12,092 nt of DNA from an uncultured Selenomonadales bacterium (GCA_947165405.1 CAMVAG010000047.1:1-12092); one strand, 5' to 3'. Shown: positions 1-6,349, counted from the first letter of the stretch. The notes: generated from the sequence alone by a model not told the origin. Program-made: numbers and translations.

Positions 1-2
1 CG

Positions 3-188
3 AAACATATTCAGCGGTTTTATCGCGATAACAATATGTGCGTGCTTTGCGGCGGGCAGGAATATCTTATCGCCAATAATTGGTTCGGAGACGGTCGGGG
101 ACTTCCTTCCAACAGGCGCGCTTTTTATAATTGGGTGGCGGAGCAAACTCAAAAAATTTCATTCAAAGATAAGCTCACACGCAAATAA
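3..188 (+). CDS. 3' end of an unrecognised protein (partial, cut by window start)
   Basis: An open frame enters from the left edge and gives 61 residues before a TAA stop at 186-188. The peptide looks protein-like rather than like a shadow: it is polar and aromatic-rich, has a short CxxC element (MCVLCGG, near residues 12-18 of the visible part), a Trp/Gly/Arg-rich stretch, and a basic Lys/Arg-rich tail. No family is recognised. The CxxC might be half of a zinc site, but no partner cysteines are visible. Its last 30 bases overlap the 3' end of the convergent permease gene. It could instead be a chance open frame, because only the C-terminus is visible and no start can be judged. Confidence 0.42.
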   Translation, partial: KHIQRFYRDNNMCVLCGGQEYLIANNWFGDGRGLPSNRRAFYNWVAEQTQKISFKDKLTRK

Positions 189-1436
189 AATTGCCAAGAC
201 GTAGAGTAAAGGCGGAACTTTTTGGCGGGCAACCGTTTTTAAAATCACGTGTAAAATTATTCCGAACCCGACGCCGTTTGCAATGCTGTAAGTCAGCGGC
301 ATTAAAATCATTGTGAAGAATGCAGGGAATAATTCGGTGTAATCATTCCAATTAATTTCGCTCACGCCTTCAATCATCAAAGCTCCCGTCAAAATCAGTG
401 CAGGTGCCGAAATTGCCGGCATGGATGAAATTGAGCGGGCAAGCGGCTCAAAAAAAATCAGCAGAAGAAATAAAACGGCTGTGACGACCGACGCAAAGCC
501 CGTTCGCCCGCCTGCGGAAACGCCCGTTCCCGATTCAACAAAAGCCGAAGTCGGACCCGTGCCAAAAAATGCTCCGACGAAACTTCCAACCGAATCGGCA
601 AGCAACGCGCTCCGCAAATGAGGAAATTTTCCATCCTTAATCAAGCCTGCCTGCCGTCCGACGCCAAGCATCGTCGCCGTCGTATCAAACAAGGTCACCA
701 GCAATAAAACAAGAATTACGCTCGACAGCGCGGGAACGTTCGCGAAACTAAGTTGAAGAAATGTTTCATCAAGTCCGTGCGGCATTGAAACAATTTCCGG
801 CGGCAACTGCCAATGTCCCAAAAAAAATGCAGTTATTGCCGTGAATATCATTCCAAAAAAAATCGCGCCTTTAACCCGCAAAATCATCAAGCTCGTCATT
901 GCTATCAATCCGATAATCGTCAAGTGAGCTGTCGGTTCCGAAAAACTTCCCAGCGTGACTGAAGTTGACTCGGAAGAAATTATTAATCCGCTGTTGCGCA
1001 GGCCGATAAACGACACGAATAAACCTATGCCCGCGCCCATTGCCAGCTTGAGCGATTCGGGAATTGAATTTATAAACACCTCGCGAAATTCCGTGACAGA
1101 TAAAATTATAAATAATCCCGACGCGATTGCCGCCGCTCCGAGTGCCTCTTGCCACGTCACGCCGCCCAAAATGACCGAATAGACCAACCAAGCATTGATT
1201 CCGAGTCCCGGCGCGATTGCTATCGGATAATTCGCCGCGACGCCCATTATCAGTGTTGCCGTAACCATAGCGATTATCGTCGCCAAATATACACCGCCGA
1301 AGTCCATGCCGCCCGCAACAAACATTGACGGATTGATAATTACGATATAAATGATTGTTAAAAAGGTCGTCAAGCCCGCTACAATTTCTGTTCGCAGATT
1401 TGTGCCGCGTGCTTTGAATTCAAAAAATTTTTCCAC
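159..1436 (-). CDS. NCS2/AzgA-type purine (xanthine/hypoxanthine/guanine/adenine) permease
   Basis: 425-residue integral membrane protein, normal length for the AzgA/PbuG branch of the NCS2 nucleobase:cation symporters, which import purine bases at the cytoplasmic membrane. Seen: an N-terminal AGLTTFLTIIYIVIINP segment (residues 20-36), APGLGINAW (75-83), LFDTTAT with Asp251 (249-255), and the signature GTGPTSAFVESGTGVSAGG (292-310) with Glu301, followed by RTG. Hydrophobic segments run throughout, consistent with the family's 14-helix fold. The start is GTG at 1434-1436, with AGGGAG nine bases upstream; no better in-frame ATG lies nearby. It lies downstream of ilvE on the same strand, but an intrinsic terminator lies between them, ending about a dozen bases before its Shine-Dalgarno site. 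No purine riboswitch is visible. Exact substrate cannot be read from sequence; the GTGPTS variant differs from the more usual GTSTVT. Confidence 0.92.
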   Translation of the reverse strand: MEKFFEFKARGTNLRTEIVAGLTTFLTIIYIVIINPSMFVAGGMDFGGVYLATIIAMVTATLIMGVAANYPIAIAPGLGINAWLVYSVILGGVTWQEALGAAAIASGLFIILSVTEFREVFINSIPESLKLAMGAGIGLFVSFIGLRNSGLIISSESTSVTLGSFSEPTAHLTIIGLIAMTSLMILRVKGAIFFGMIFTAITAFFLGHWQLPPEIVSMPHGLDETFLQLSFANVPALSSVILVLLLVTLFDTTATMLGVGRQAGLIKDGKFPHLRSALLADSVGSFVGAFFGTGPTSAFVESGTGVSAGGRTGFASVVTAVLFLLLIFFEPLARSISSMPAISAPALILTGALMIEGVSEINWNDYTELFPAFFTMILMPLTYSIANGVGFGIILHVILKTVARQKVPPLLYVLAILFACELIFE

Positions 1437-1451
1437 GATAATCGACTCCCT

Positions 1452-1484
1452 AAAAAAATTGCCCCTCCCAAAATTTGGGAAGGG
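1452..1484 (-). terminator. Intrinsic terminator between ilvE and the permease
   Basis: CCCAAA (1467-1472) pairs with TTTGGG (1474-1479). The stem extends by a T-A pair and three C-G pairs past one bulged A. Read on the minus strand, it is followed by a run of seven T (1452-1458). It lies after the ilvE stop and immediately before the permease ribosome-binding site. On the + strand it is followed by TTTTTATTTT, so it could also stop antisense transcription. Confidence 0.8.
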
Positions 1485-1506
1485 TTTTTATTTTCAAAAA
1501 TCGGAA

Positions 1507-2580
1507 TCAAAATTCGCCGGCAACCTCGACAAAGCCGAAGGTGTCCTCAACCTCGCCGATATGCAAGCCTTCAATGTAATCGTACATCTTCTGCGCGAAC
1601 GCACCGGTTTTGCCGTCGCCGATAACATAATCTTTGCCCTTGTAGCGCAGGACACCGACGGGAGAAATTACAGCCGCCGTGCCGGAGCCGAAAACTTCCT
1701 CAAGCCTGCCGTCTTCATGAGCCGCAATAACCTCGTCGATTGAAATTCTGCGTTCGACGACGGGCACGCCCCAAGCTTTGGCAACTTGATTAACCGTGCG
1801 CCGCGTGATGCCGTCAAGAATCGAAGTTTGAATTTGCGGGGAAGGAGAAACTATCTCGCCGGCAATCTTGAAAAGAATATTCATCGAGCCGACTTCCTCG
1901 ATATATTTGCGTTCGACGCCGTCAAGCCAAAGCACTTGGTCAAAGCCGATTTCGTGAGCGGCAAGTCCCGCGTGTAAGCTCGCCGCGTAATTTGCGGGAG
2001 TCTTCGCCGCGCCCAAACCGCCACGAACTGCGCGGACGTATTTGTCTTCAACCATAATCTTGACGGGCGAAAAGCCGTGAGCATAATACGCGGCAACGGG
2101 CGACAAAATTATAATGAACTTGTAATTCTTGCTGACGCTCACGCCCAAAACTTCATCGGTCGCGAAAACAAACGGACGAATGTACAAGCTCTGTCCCTTC
2201 TCGGTCGGTATCCAATCTTTTTCAATGTCGATAAGTTTCATCAAACCCTCGTGCATGATGTCGAAAGGAATTTCGGGAATGTCGAGAATTTTCGCGGAAA
2301 CGTTGAGGCGTTTGAGATGGTCGGTTGCGCGGAAGACGACTGCCTTGCCGCGATTGCGATAAGCTTTGAGCCCGTCGAAAATCGCTTGCCCGTAATGGAG
2401 CGTCGCGTTTGCCGGGTCAAGCAAAATTTTTTCGTGCGGGACAATCCTCGCGTCATGCCAACCTTGCGCGGCGTCGTAATCCATGACGAACATATAATCG
2501 GTAAAATGCGTGCCGAATCCGATTTTGCTGACGTCGGGTTTCGCCTTGAGGTTTTTGGTTTCGACAAATTTGATTGACAT
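1507..2580 (-). CDS. ilvE: Branched-chain amino acid aminotransferase
   Basis: 357 residues, fold-type IV PLP enzyme that transfers the amino group between glutamate and the keto acids of leucine, isoleucine and valine in the cytoplasm. Seen: HYGQAIFDGLKAYR (62-75), YIRPFVFATDEVLGV (133-147), GGLGAAKTPANYAASL (187-202) with the probable PLP-binding Lys193, EVGSMNILF (229-237), ITRRTV (258-263) and GSGTAAVISPV (298-308). Length and motif order match the longer IlvE subgroup (also called BCAT II-like). The ATG at 2578-2580 has AGGAGGAG seven bases upstream, so the start is secure. It follows the hydrolase gene by 21 bases in the same direction, suggesting cotranscription, and is followed by an intrinsic terminator. 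Confidence 0.96.
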   Translation of the reverse strand: MSIKFVETKNLKAKPDVSKIGFGTHFTDYMFVMDYDAAQGWHDARIVPHEKILLDPANATLHYGQAIFDGLKAYRNRGKAVVFRATDHLKRLNVSAKILDIPEIPFDIMHEGLMKLIDIEKDWIPTEKGQSLYIRPFVFATDEVLGVSVSKNYKFIIILSPVAAYYAHGFSPVKIMVEDKYVRAVRGGLGAAKTPANYAASLHAGLAAHEIGFDQVLWLDGVERKYIEEVGSMNILFKIAGEIVSPSPQIQTSILDGITRRTVNQVAKAWGVPVVERRISIDEVIAAHEDGRLEEVFGSGTAAVISPVGVLRYKGKDYVIGDGKTGAFAQKMYDYIEGLHIGEVEDTFGFVEVAGEF

Positions 2581-2601
2581 TGAAAAACTCCTCCTAAAAA
2601 T

Positions 2602-3126
2602 TTATTCGTTGATGATTTTGCATTGGCAATTCTTCATGACGTCGAGAGCTTTTTGATGAGCTTCGGGCGAAGAGCCGGCGCAACATGCCGCGTCAATTTG
2701 AACGCGCTGTTCGGGATAAAATGCTTTAATCAGCAACGCATTCGACACGACGCAAATATCGGTGCACACGCCCGCAAATTCGATGACCTCATAAGGCTTG
2801 ATAAGGCTCGGCAGGCGCGTCGACCCGAAAGCTTTTTTCTCAATGACGGCTTTGGCTCGCGGCGTAAATTTTTGAAGTTCGGGGACAATCTGCCAACCTT
2901 CGGTCTTCTTTATGCAGTGCTTGACGGGCAAATTTCTGCCTTCCTGCGTCTCCAAATAATTTTCGGCGTGAGTGTCTTGCGTGAAGATTAAATCGACCGC
3001 TCCTTCCTCGACAATCGCCTCCAATTTTTTCACGAGACGCGGCAACATTTCCCGTGCCTCTTTCGTGCCCAAGACTCCGTGAACGAAATCGTTTTGCATG
3101 TCGATAATTATCAATGCTTTTGCCAT
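2602..3126 (-). CDS. Isochorismatase-family cysteine hydrolase, nicotinamidase-like
   Basis: 174 residues with the alpha/beta fold of the isochorismatase/nicotinamidase family. Seen: ALIIIDMQNDFV (4-15) with catalytic Asp9; TQDTH (49-53) and His70, giving the metal-binding Asp51/His53/His70 set found in nicotinamidases; VIEKKAF (94-100) with Lys97 as the likely catalytic lysine; and GVCTDICV (119-126) with catalytic Cys125. Such enzymes hydrolyse nicotinamide to nicotinate for NAD salvage, and the intact metal site favours that over isochorismate cleavage. However, the Trp-Pro that precedes the HC motif in classic PncA is missing, so another amide substrate is possible. GGGAGG lies nine bases before the ATG. 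The start is only 4 bases past the crcB stop and the 3' end is 21 bases before ilvE, so all three are probably one operon. Confidence 0.88.
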   Translation of the reverse strand: MAKALIIIDMQNDFVHGVLGTKEAREMLPRLVKKLEAIVEEGAVDLIFTQDTHAENYLETQEGRNLPVKHCIKKTEGWQIVPELQKFTPRAKAVIEKKAFGSTRLPSLIKPYEVIEFAGVCTDICVVSNALLIKAFYPEQRVQIDAACCAGSSPEAHQKALDVMKNCQCKIINE

Positions 3127-3130
3127 TTGT

Positions 3131-3487
3131 TCAGCCTCCCAATTTTAATCCGACGGCGCACGCAATCAAACTTGCGACGACGCTGACGATAACATTTGTT
3201 GCCGCCGCGAAAATTTGTCCGCCTTGAATCAGTGCAAGCGTTTCGGCGGAAAAACTTGAGAAAGTCGTGAAGCCGCCCAAAAATCCTACGGCGACAAACA
3301 GCCTCACAGATTCGAATCGTCCCGCCAAAATTCCGACGACCAAGCCCATTAACAGACTGCCGAAAAAATTTGCCGCGAGTGTTCCGAGCGGGAAGTTGCC
3401 GAGCTTGCCTGCCAGTGCCGTCGTCAACAAAAAGCGCGACATTGCTCCGAGCCCGCCGCCGATAAATACCAACAATAATTTTGTCAT
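3131..3487 (-). CDS. crcB: Fluoride-specific ion channel CrcB/FluC
   Basis: 118 residues, the usual size for a single-domain CrcB/Fluc subunit, which forms a dual-topology dimer exporting fluoride across the cytoplasmic membrane. Seen: GGGLGAMSRF (10-19) with the conserved Arg18, GTLAANFFGSLLMG (35-48) with pore Asn40, and GFLGGFTTFSSFS (68-80) with the paired phenylalanines Phe76 and Phe79 that line the fluoride path. Four hydrophobic segments are present. GAGGAGG lies about six bases before the ATG at 3485-3487. It is the first gene of the leftward cluster. The leader between 3488 and 3578 does not show the conserved core of the fluoride (crcB) riboswitch. A second crcB paralogue, common in Gram-positives, is not adjacent. 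Confidence 0.95.
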   Translation of the reverse strand: MTKLLLVFIGGGLGAMSRFLLTTALAGKLGNFPLGTLAANFFGSLLMGLVVGILAGRFESVRLFVAVGFLGGFTTFSSFSAETLALIQGGQIFAAATNVIVSVVASLIACAVGLKLGG

Positions 3488-3514
3488 GCGACCTCCTCAA
3501 ACCCTGCGCGGGGC

Positions 3515-3543
3515 TTGTGATTAAATTCGTCAAGCGTTATAAT
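3515..3543 (+). promoter_or_regulatory. Sigma-70-type promoter for the HypB-motif/HMA protein
   Basis: TTGTGA (3515-3520), a 17-base spacer, then a perfect TATAAT (3538-3543) places the start of transcription near 3550, about 29 bases before the ATG at 3579. The embedded TTATAA is self-complementary and might also serve as a weak -10 for crcB on the other strand, but no good -35 is seen there. Confidence 0.72.
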
Positions 3544-3578
3544 TCGGCGGTAAAAATTTTCAGCGAGGTGTTTGAATT

Positions 3579-3821
3579 ATGTGCAAAGAATGCGGTTGCG
3601 GCGAAGGCAGCGGCAATACCCGTCTGCAATTCACCGCCAAAGGTTACACTCAAGAGAGCGCGGCGGCTGTCGAAAAAAATCTGCTGGGCTTGGCGGGCGT
3701 GCTGTACGTTCATATTCACGCGCACGACGGCGAAACGACGATTGACTACAATCCCGAAAAGACAAAGCTCCGCGAAATTTTGAAAGTCTTTGACAGTCAC
3801 GGCGTCGAGGCGGATATTTAA
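3579..3821 (+). CDS. Small HMA-like protein with N-terminal HypB-type CxxCGCGEG metal motif
   Basis: 80 residues. The N-terminus, MCKECGCGEGSG, has Cys2, Cys5 and Cys7 in the same CxxCxCGEG arrangement that opens the nickel-insertion GTPase HypB, where it forms a high-affinity nickel site. Residues 14-80 read as a beta-alpha-beta-beta-alpha-beta heavy-metal-associated (HMA) fold ending in VFDSHGVEADI. The usual CxxC of HMA domains is replaced by YTQES (23-27), and the second strand carries HIHAHD (45-50) with three spaced histidines. Inference: a small cytosolic metal-binding or metal-sensing protein that has moved its ligands to the terminus and the His cluster. GAGGTG lies eight bases before the ATG, and a strong promoter sits upstream. 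It is divergent from crcB and convergent with the hydrolase gene. Monocistronic. No exact family name is assigned. Confidence 0.78.
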   Translation: MCKECGCGEGSGNTRLQFTAKGYTQESAAAVEKNLLGLAGVLYVHIHAHDGETTIDYNPEKTKLREILKVFDSHGVEADI

Positions 3822-3880
3822 CAATTAGGAATTGGGAATTGGGAATTAAATTCGGTAATCATTCCTAATTTCTAATTCCA
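3822..3880. repeat. GGGAATT tandem/inverted repeat between convergent genes
   Basis: Three near-tandem GGAATT/GGGAATT units (3828-3846) follow an AATTAGGAAT arm (3823-3832), which is perfectly complementary to ATTCCTAATT at 3861-3870. A further CTAATTCC copy lies at 3872-3879. The element fills the 50 bases between two convergent stops and supplies the TAG stop of the hydrolase gene. It has no T-run, so it is not a standard terminator, although a 10-bp stem with a 28-base loop is possible. It resembles the short AT-rich intergenic repeats that occur in many copies in some bacterial genomes. Confidence 0.6.
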
Positions 3881-4495
3881 CATTGCTTTTTCGGCGGCGA
3901 CCGTCGTCGATGAACCGTGCCCCGTGTATAAAATCGTTTCGCCAGGCAAAGTCAAAACTCTTTCCCGAATCGTCTTCATGAGGGCGGAATAACTGCCGCC
4001 GGGCAAATCGACTCGTCCGTAGCTCCCGCAAAAAATCGTATCGCCGACGAACGCGACGCCCTCCCTTGCGCTGTAGTAAATCGCTCCGTCGAGTGTGTGA
4101 CCGGGCGCGGGAATCAACTTGACGCCGAAATTTTTATTCGCTTCCAAAATAATTTCGCTGTCGTCTTCGAGGCAAGTCACGTCGTCGAGGACAATCGCCT
4201 CACCGACAAACGCCGAACAATTTGTCGCGGAGTCTTTGGCGTAGTAATTGCCGCTCTTGCTCATGCAGACGGGGATTTTCAAAACGCGTTGAATTTCATT
4301 GACTGCGCCGATATGGTCGAAGTGCCCGTGCGTCAACAAAATTTTTTCTATCGTAAAATTTTTTTCGGCGATAATTTTTAAAAGCCTTTCTGCCTCTGCT
4401 CCCGGGTCAATTAAAAAGCCGTGATTAGTCGTGTCGTCGATAAAGAAATAAGCGTTCTCCTCAATCACGCCCAAAACTTCCACAGTCAAAACCAT
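3872..4495 (-). CDS. Metallo-beta-lactamase-fold hydrolase (glyoxalase II-like)
   Basis: 207 residues from the preferred ATG at 4493-4495; an in-frame TTG two codons earlier lies only 2 bases after AAGGAG (4504-4509), whereas the ATG has the right 8-base spacing. Seen (numbered from the TTG, so subtract 2 for the ATG): THGHFDHIG (57-65) giving His58, His60, Asp62 and His63; PGHT (133-136) with His135; GDTIF (153-157) with bridging Asp154; and TGHG (193-196) with His195. This full two-metal set matches the small YcbL/GloB-like thioesterases that split S-lactoylglutathione-type or other thioesters in the cytoplasm. The glutathione-binding C-terminal domain of true GloB is absent, so the substrate is unknown. 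The last codon and stop fall inside a GGAATT repeat. It is 33 bases after the coiled-coil gene, probably the same transcript. Confidence 0.9.
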   Translation of the reverse strand: MVLTVEVLGVIEENAYFFIDDTTNHGFLIDPGAEAERLLKIIAEKNFTIEKILLTHGHFDHIGAVNEIQRVLKIPVCMSKSGNYYAKDSATNCSAFVGEAIVLDDVTCLEDDSEIILEANKNFGVKLIPAPGHTLDGAIYYSAREGVAFVGDTIFCGSYGRVDLPGGSYSALMKTIRERVLTLPGETILYTGHGSSTTVAAEKAMWN

Positions 4496-4503
4496 TTTCA
4501 AAA

Positions 4504-4509
4504 CTCCTT
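4504..4509 (-). promoter_or_regulatory. Ribosome-binding site that decides the hydrolase start
   Basis: AAGGAG on the minus strand. It is 8 bases before the ATG at 4495 but only 2 before the in-frame TTG at 4501, so the ATG is favoured. Confidence 0.7.
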
Positions 4510-4510
4510 C

Positions 4511-4529
4511 ATGCGTCGAAGCGGCGCAT
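4511..4529 (-). other. Intercistronic hairpin touching the hydrolase ribosome-binding site
   Basis: ATGCG (4511-4515) and CGCAT (4525-4529) form a 5-bp stem. After one mismatch two more C-G pairs and a three-base loop are possible. The element begins at the stop codon of the coiled-coil gene and ends one base before AAGGAG of the hydrolase. With no T-run in the direction of transcription, a terminator is unlikely; it could tune translation or mRNA stability. Confidence 0.35.
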
Positions 4530-5107
4530 TATTTTATTTTATCGGCAAGCCCGGCAATCGACGAATTTATTTTTTCCAAGTCCTTCGCGTAGGATTTATT
4601 CTTAACCAGTTGCGCGACGACCTGCACCAATTTCAAAATGGTTTGCAGATTTTCTTTGTTCGCCTCTTCGATTGTGTTGAGCTTCTCAAAATTTTTTTCA
4701 AGCGCGGAAGAATTTTCACCGAGCCCGGCAATCGTCGAGCGGAGCTTTTGAGAGTCCTCGGCTATCTGCGTCAAGTTGTCAAGTTCGGCAAGCCGCACGC
4801 GAATCACTTGCAAATTTTCTTGGGCAAGCTGCGCGGCGTCGTTTACCGAATTCATTGCCTTGACGTTGAGTGAGGAGACCTCGCCGACTTTGTTGCGAAG
4901 TTGTTGGAATTGAATTTCTATGCGCTGATGATCTTCCTCGACCGCTTGAGCCGATTTAATCAGAGCCGTGCGCAAACATATCGCCGATAAAATTGCACAG
5001 CCCGCACCGACTGCCCAACCGAAAATATCTTCAAGCTTGAGAAGAGCCGCCAAACTTATCAACGCGAAAAACAATGCGCCTGCGTAACCGTTTTCACTGC
5101 CATTCAT
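4529..5107 (-). CDS. Two-TM membrane-anchored coiled-coil protein, function unknown
   Basis: 192 residues. Two hydrophobic segments (about 8-24 and 27-45), separated by a short KLED turn, form an N-terminal membrane hairpin. From about residue 53 to the C-terminus the chain is almost wholly helical and heptad-like, rich in Leu, Ile, Gln, Glu, Asn and Lys with no Pro, so a long coiled coil in the cytoplasm is likely. A short internal echo, STIAGLGE (124-131) and SSIAGLADK (182-190), repeats near the end. There is no enzymatic motif and no chemotaxis-receptor signalling hairpin. GGAGG lies eight bases before the ATG at 5105-5107. It is first in a two-gene unit with the hydrolase and is transcribed divergently from the nuclease-mutL operon. 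It might be a scaffold or membrane tether, but that is only a structural guess. Confidence 0.82.
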   Translation of the reverse strand: MNGSENGYAGALFFALISLAALLKLEDIFGWAVGAGCAILSAICLRTALIKSAQAVEEDHQRIEIQFQQLRNKVGEVSSLNVKAMNSVNDAAQLAQENLQVIRVRLAELDNLTQIAEDSQKLRSTIAGLGENSSALEKNFEKLNTIEEANKENLQTILKLVQVVAQLVKNKSYAKDLEKINSSIAGLADKIK

Positions 5108-5138
5108 GCTTAAGCCTCCGCGTCAAAAACTTTTCGCA

Positions 5139-5167
5139 ATCTTAACACTAATTTTTTCCAATATCAA
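5139..5167 (-). promoter_or_regulatory. Promoter for the coiled-coil/hydrolase unit
   Basis: On the minus strand TTGATA (5167-5162), a 17-base spacer ending in TGT, then TAAGAT (5144-5139) form a near-consensus sigma-70 promoter with an extended -10 TG. The start of transcription should be near 5132, about 25 bases before the ATG. Confidence 0.7.
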
Positions 5168-5170
5168 CCT

Positions 5171-5197
5171 CCAAATAATTATGGTAAAATTATTCGG
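5171..5197. promoter_or_regulatory. Imperfect palindrome over the nuclease-mutL promoter (possible operator)
   Basis: CCAAATAATT (5171-5180) and AATTATTCGG (5188-5197) are complementary at nine of ten positions around a 7-base spacer. The right arm overlaps the -10 of the rightward promoter, and the left edge lies 4 bases from the -35 of the leftward promoter. A bound dimeric regulator could therefore affect both. AT-rich palindromes also arise by chance. Confidence 0.4.
5182..5190 (+). promoter_or_regulatory. Extended -10 promoter for the DUF262-HNH/mutL operon
   Basis: TGG followed by TAAAAT (5185-5190) fits the TGn extended -10 pattern. No good -35 lies 16-18 bases upstream (TATCAA at 5162-5167). 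Transcription would start near 5197, about 50 bases before the ATG at 5248. RNA polymerase here would overlap that on the leftward promoter. Confidence 0.5.
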
Positions 5198-5247
5198 CTC
5201 GATGTTTGAAGCGCAGTTGGAGAAAATAATTTTGGAGGAGGAATAAA

Positions 5248-6342
5248 ATGGAAATTACAATGCACGAAATACCGGTGCGCGAGGTCGTGGCGGGCTACGT
5301 CGACAACGCGGAGGAAGGTTGTCACGGCTACGGCGGTCGGCTAAACATTCGCCCTGCCTATCAACGCGAATTTGTCTACAAGCGGGAGCAACGCGAAGCC
5401 GTCATTGACAGCATCCAAAAAAATTTTCCGTTGAACGTGATGTATTGGGTCGACAGCGGCGACGGAACCTATGAATTGCTTGACGGGCAACAGCGCACGG
5501 TGAGCATTTGCCAATACGTTCACGGCGGCTTTCTTTTTAATAAGCGCGGCTTCAAAAATTTGACGGACGACGAAAAAAATTCTATCTTGGATTACAAATT
5601 GATGATTTACATTTGCAGCGGCGGCACCGACAGCGAAAAGCTCAAATGGTTTAAGATTGTGAACATAGCGGGCGTTGAGCTCACCGCGCAAGAAAATCGC
5701 AACATACTTTATACGGGTGCTTGGCTGACGGCGGCGAAAAAATTTTTCAGCAAGAAAGATTGTGCGGCGCAAAAAAATTATCAAGAGTATTTGAAAGGCA
5801 AAGCGATACAGCAAGACTTTTTGGAGACCGCGCTCAAGTGGATAGCCGACCGCGATAAAATTTCTTTGGAAGAGTACATGGCCAATCATCAACACGACAC
5901 GCACTGCAACGAGCTTTGGATTTATTTTCAAAATGTTTTCGCGTGGGTCAAGACGACGTTCCCGACTTACCGCAAAGAAATGAAAGGCTTGGCTTGGGGG
6001 CTGATGTTCAATCGTTACGGGAAAAAATTTTTGGACGCGGATTTTTTGGAATCGGAAATCAAGCGGCTCATGGACGACGAAGAGGTTACAAAAAATTCGG
6101 GCGTGTATGAATATCTTTTGAGCGGCGAAGAAAAACATTTGAGCTTGAGAAAATTTCCGCAGAAGATAAAGCGCGTGGTCTACGAGCGGCAAAATCATAA
6201 ATGCGCTTACTGCGGCAACGAATTTGAACTCAAGCAAATGGAAGCCGACCACATCACCCCTTGGAGCGAAGGCGGCAAGACGGAATTGGCGAACTGCCAA
6301 ATGCTGTGCAAGACATGCAATCGGCGCAAAGGCAATCGATAA
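5248..6342 (+). CDS. DUF262 domain protein with C-terminal HNH endonuclease
   Basis: 364 residues. The N-terminal half is a DUF262 (GmrS-like, ParB/Srx-related) domain: LNIRPAYQREFVYKREQR (32-49), AVIDSIQKNFPLNVMYW (51-67) and YELLDGQQRTVSIC (75-88), where the DGQQR loop is the family's NTPase/DNA-binding signature. The C-terminal ~55 residues are a zinc-supported HNH nuclease: CAYC (319-322), ADHITPW with His335, Asn349, then CKTCN (354-358). Known relatives (GmrSD, SspE, BrxU and stand-alone DUF262-HNH proteins) cut modified or foreign DNA using nucleotide hydrolysis. Here the usual DUF1524 nuclease is replaced by a classical HNH. All catalytic positions appear intact. GGAGGAGG precedes the ATG by about six bases. 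The stop is 19 bases before mutL, so the two are almost certainly cotranscribed. There is no methylase or second restriction subunit nearby. Confidence 0.9.
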   Translation: MEITMHEIPVREVVAGYVDNAEEGCHGYGGRLNIRPAYQREFVYKREQREAVIDSIQKNFPLNVMYWVDSGDGTYELLDGQQRTVSICQYVHGGFLFNKRGFKNLTDDEKNSILDYKLMIYICSGGTDSEKLKWFKIVNIAGVELTAQENRNILYTGAWLTAAKKFFSKKDCAAQKNYQEYLKGKAIQQDFLETALKWIADRDKISLEEYMANHQHDTHCNELWIYFQNVFAWVKTTFPTYRKEMKGLAWGLMFNRYGKKFLDADFLESEIKRLMDDEEVTKNSGVYEYLLSGEEKHLSLRKFPQKIKRVVYERQNHKCAYCGNEFELKQMEADHITPWSEGGKTELANCQMLCKTCNRRKGNR

Positions 6343-6349
6343 AATTTTT

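Noticed and set aside
421..621. 66-residue + strand frame inside the permease gene
   Set aside because: No SD, low-complexity shadow of a well-supported membrane protein gene.
1437..1506. Purine riboswitch before the permease
   Set aside because: The gap is too short and lacks the conserved junction; the structure is a simple terminator.
3111..3533. 140-residue minus-strand frame over crcB
   Set aside because: Arg/Asn-rich shadow; the crcB frame has all channel motifs and an SD.
3488..3578. Fluoride riboswitch before crcB
   Set aside because: The conserved core sequence and pseudoknot elements are not seen; only a weak CCC/GGG hairpin is present.
5168..5238. CCTCCAAA pairing with the TTTGGAGG ribosome-binding site of the nuclease gene
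   Set aside because: The left arm lies upstream of the likely transcription start, so it would not be in the mRNA.
5341..6300. 319-residue open frame antisense to the DUF262-HNH gene
   Set aside because: It mirrors a gene with clear DUF262 and HNH motifs, has no SD or recognisable domain, and exists because the sense codons avoid reverse-strand stops.
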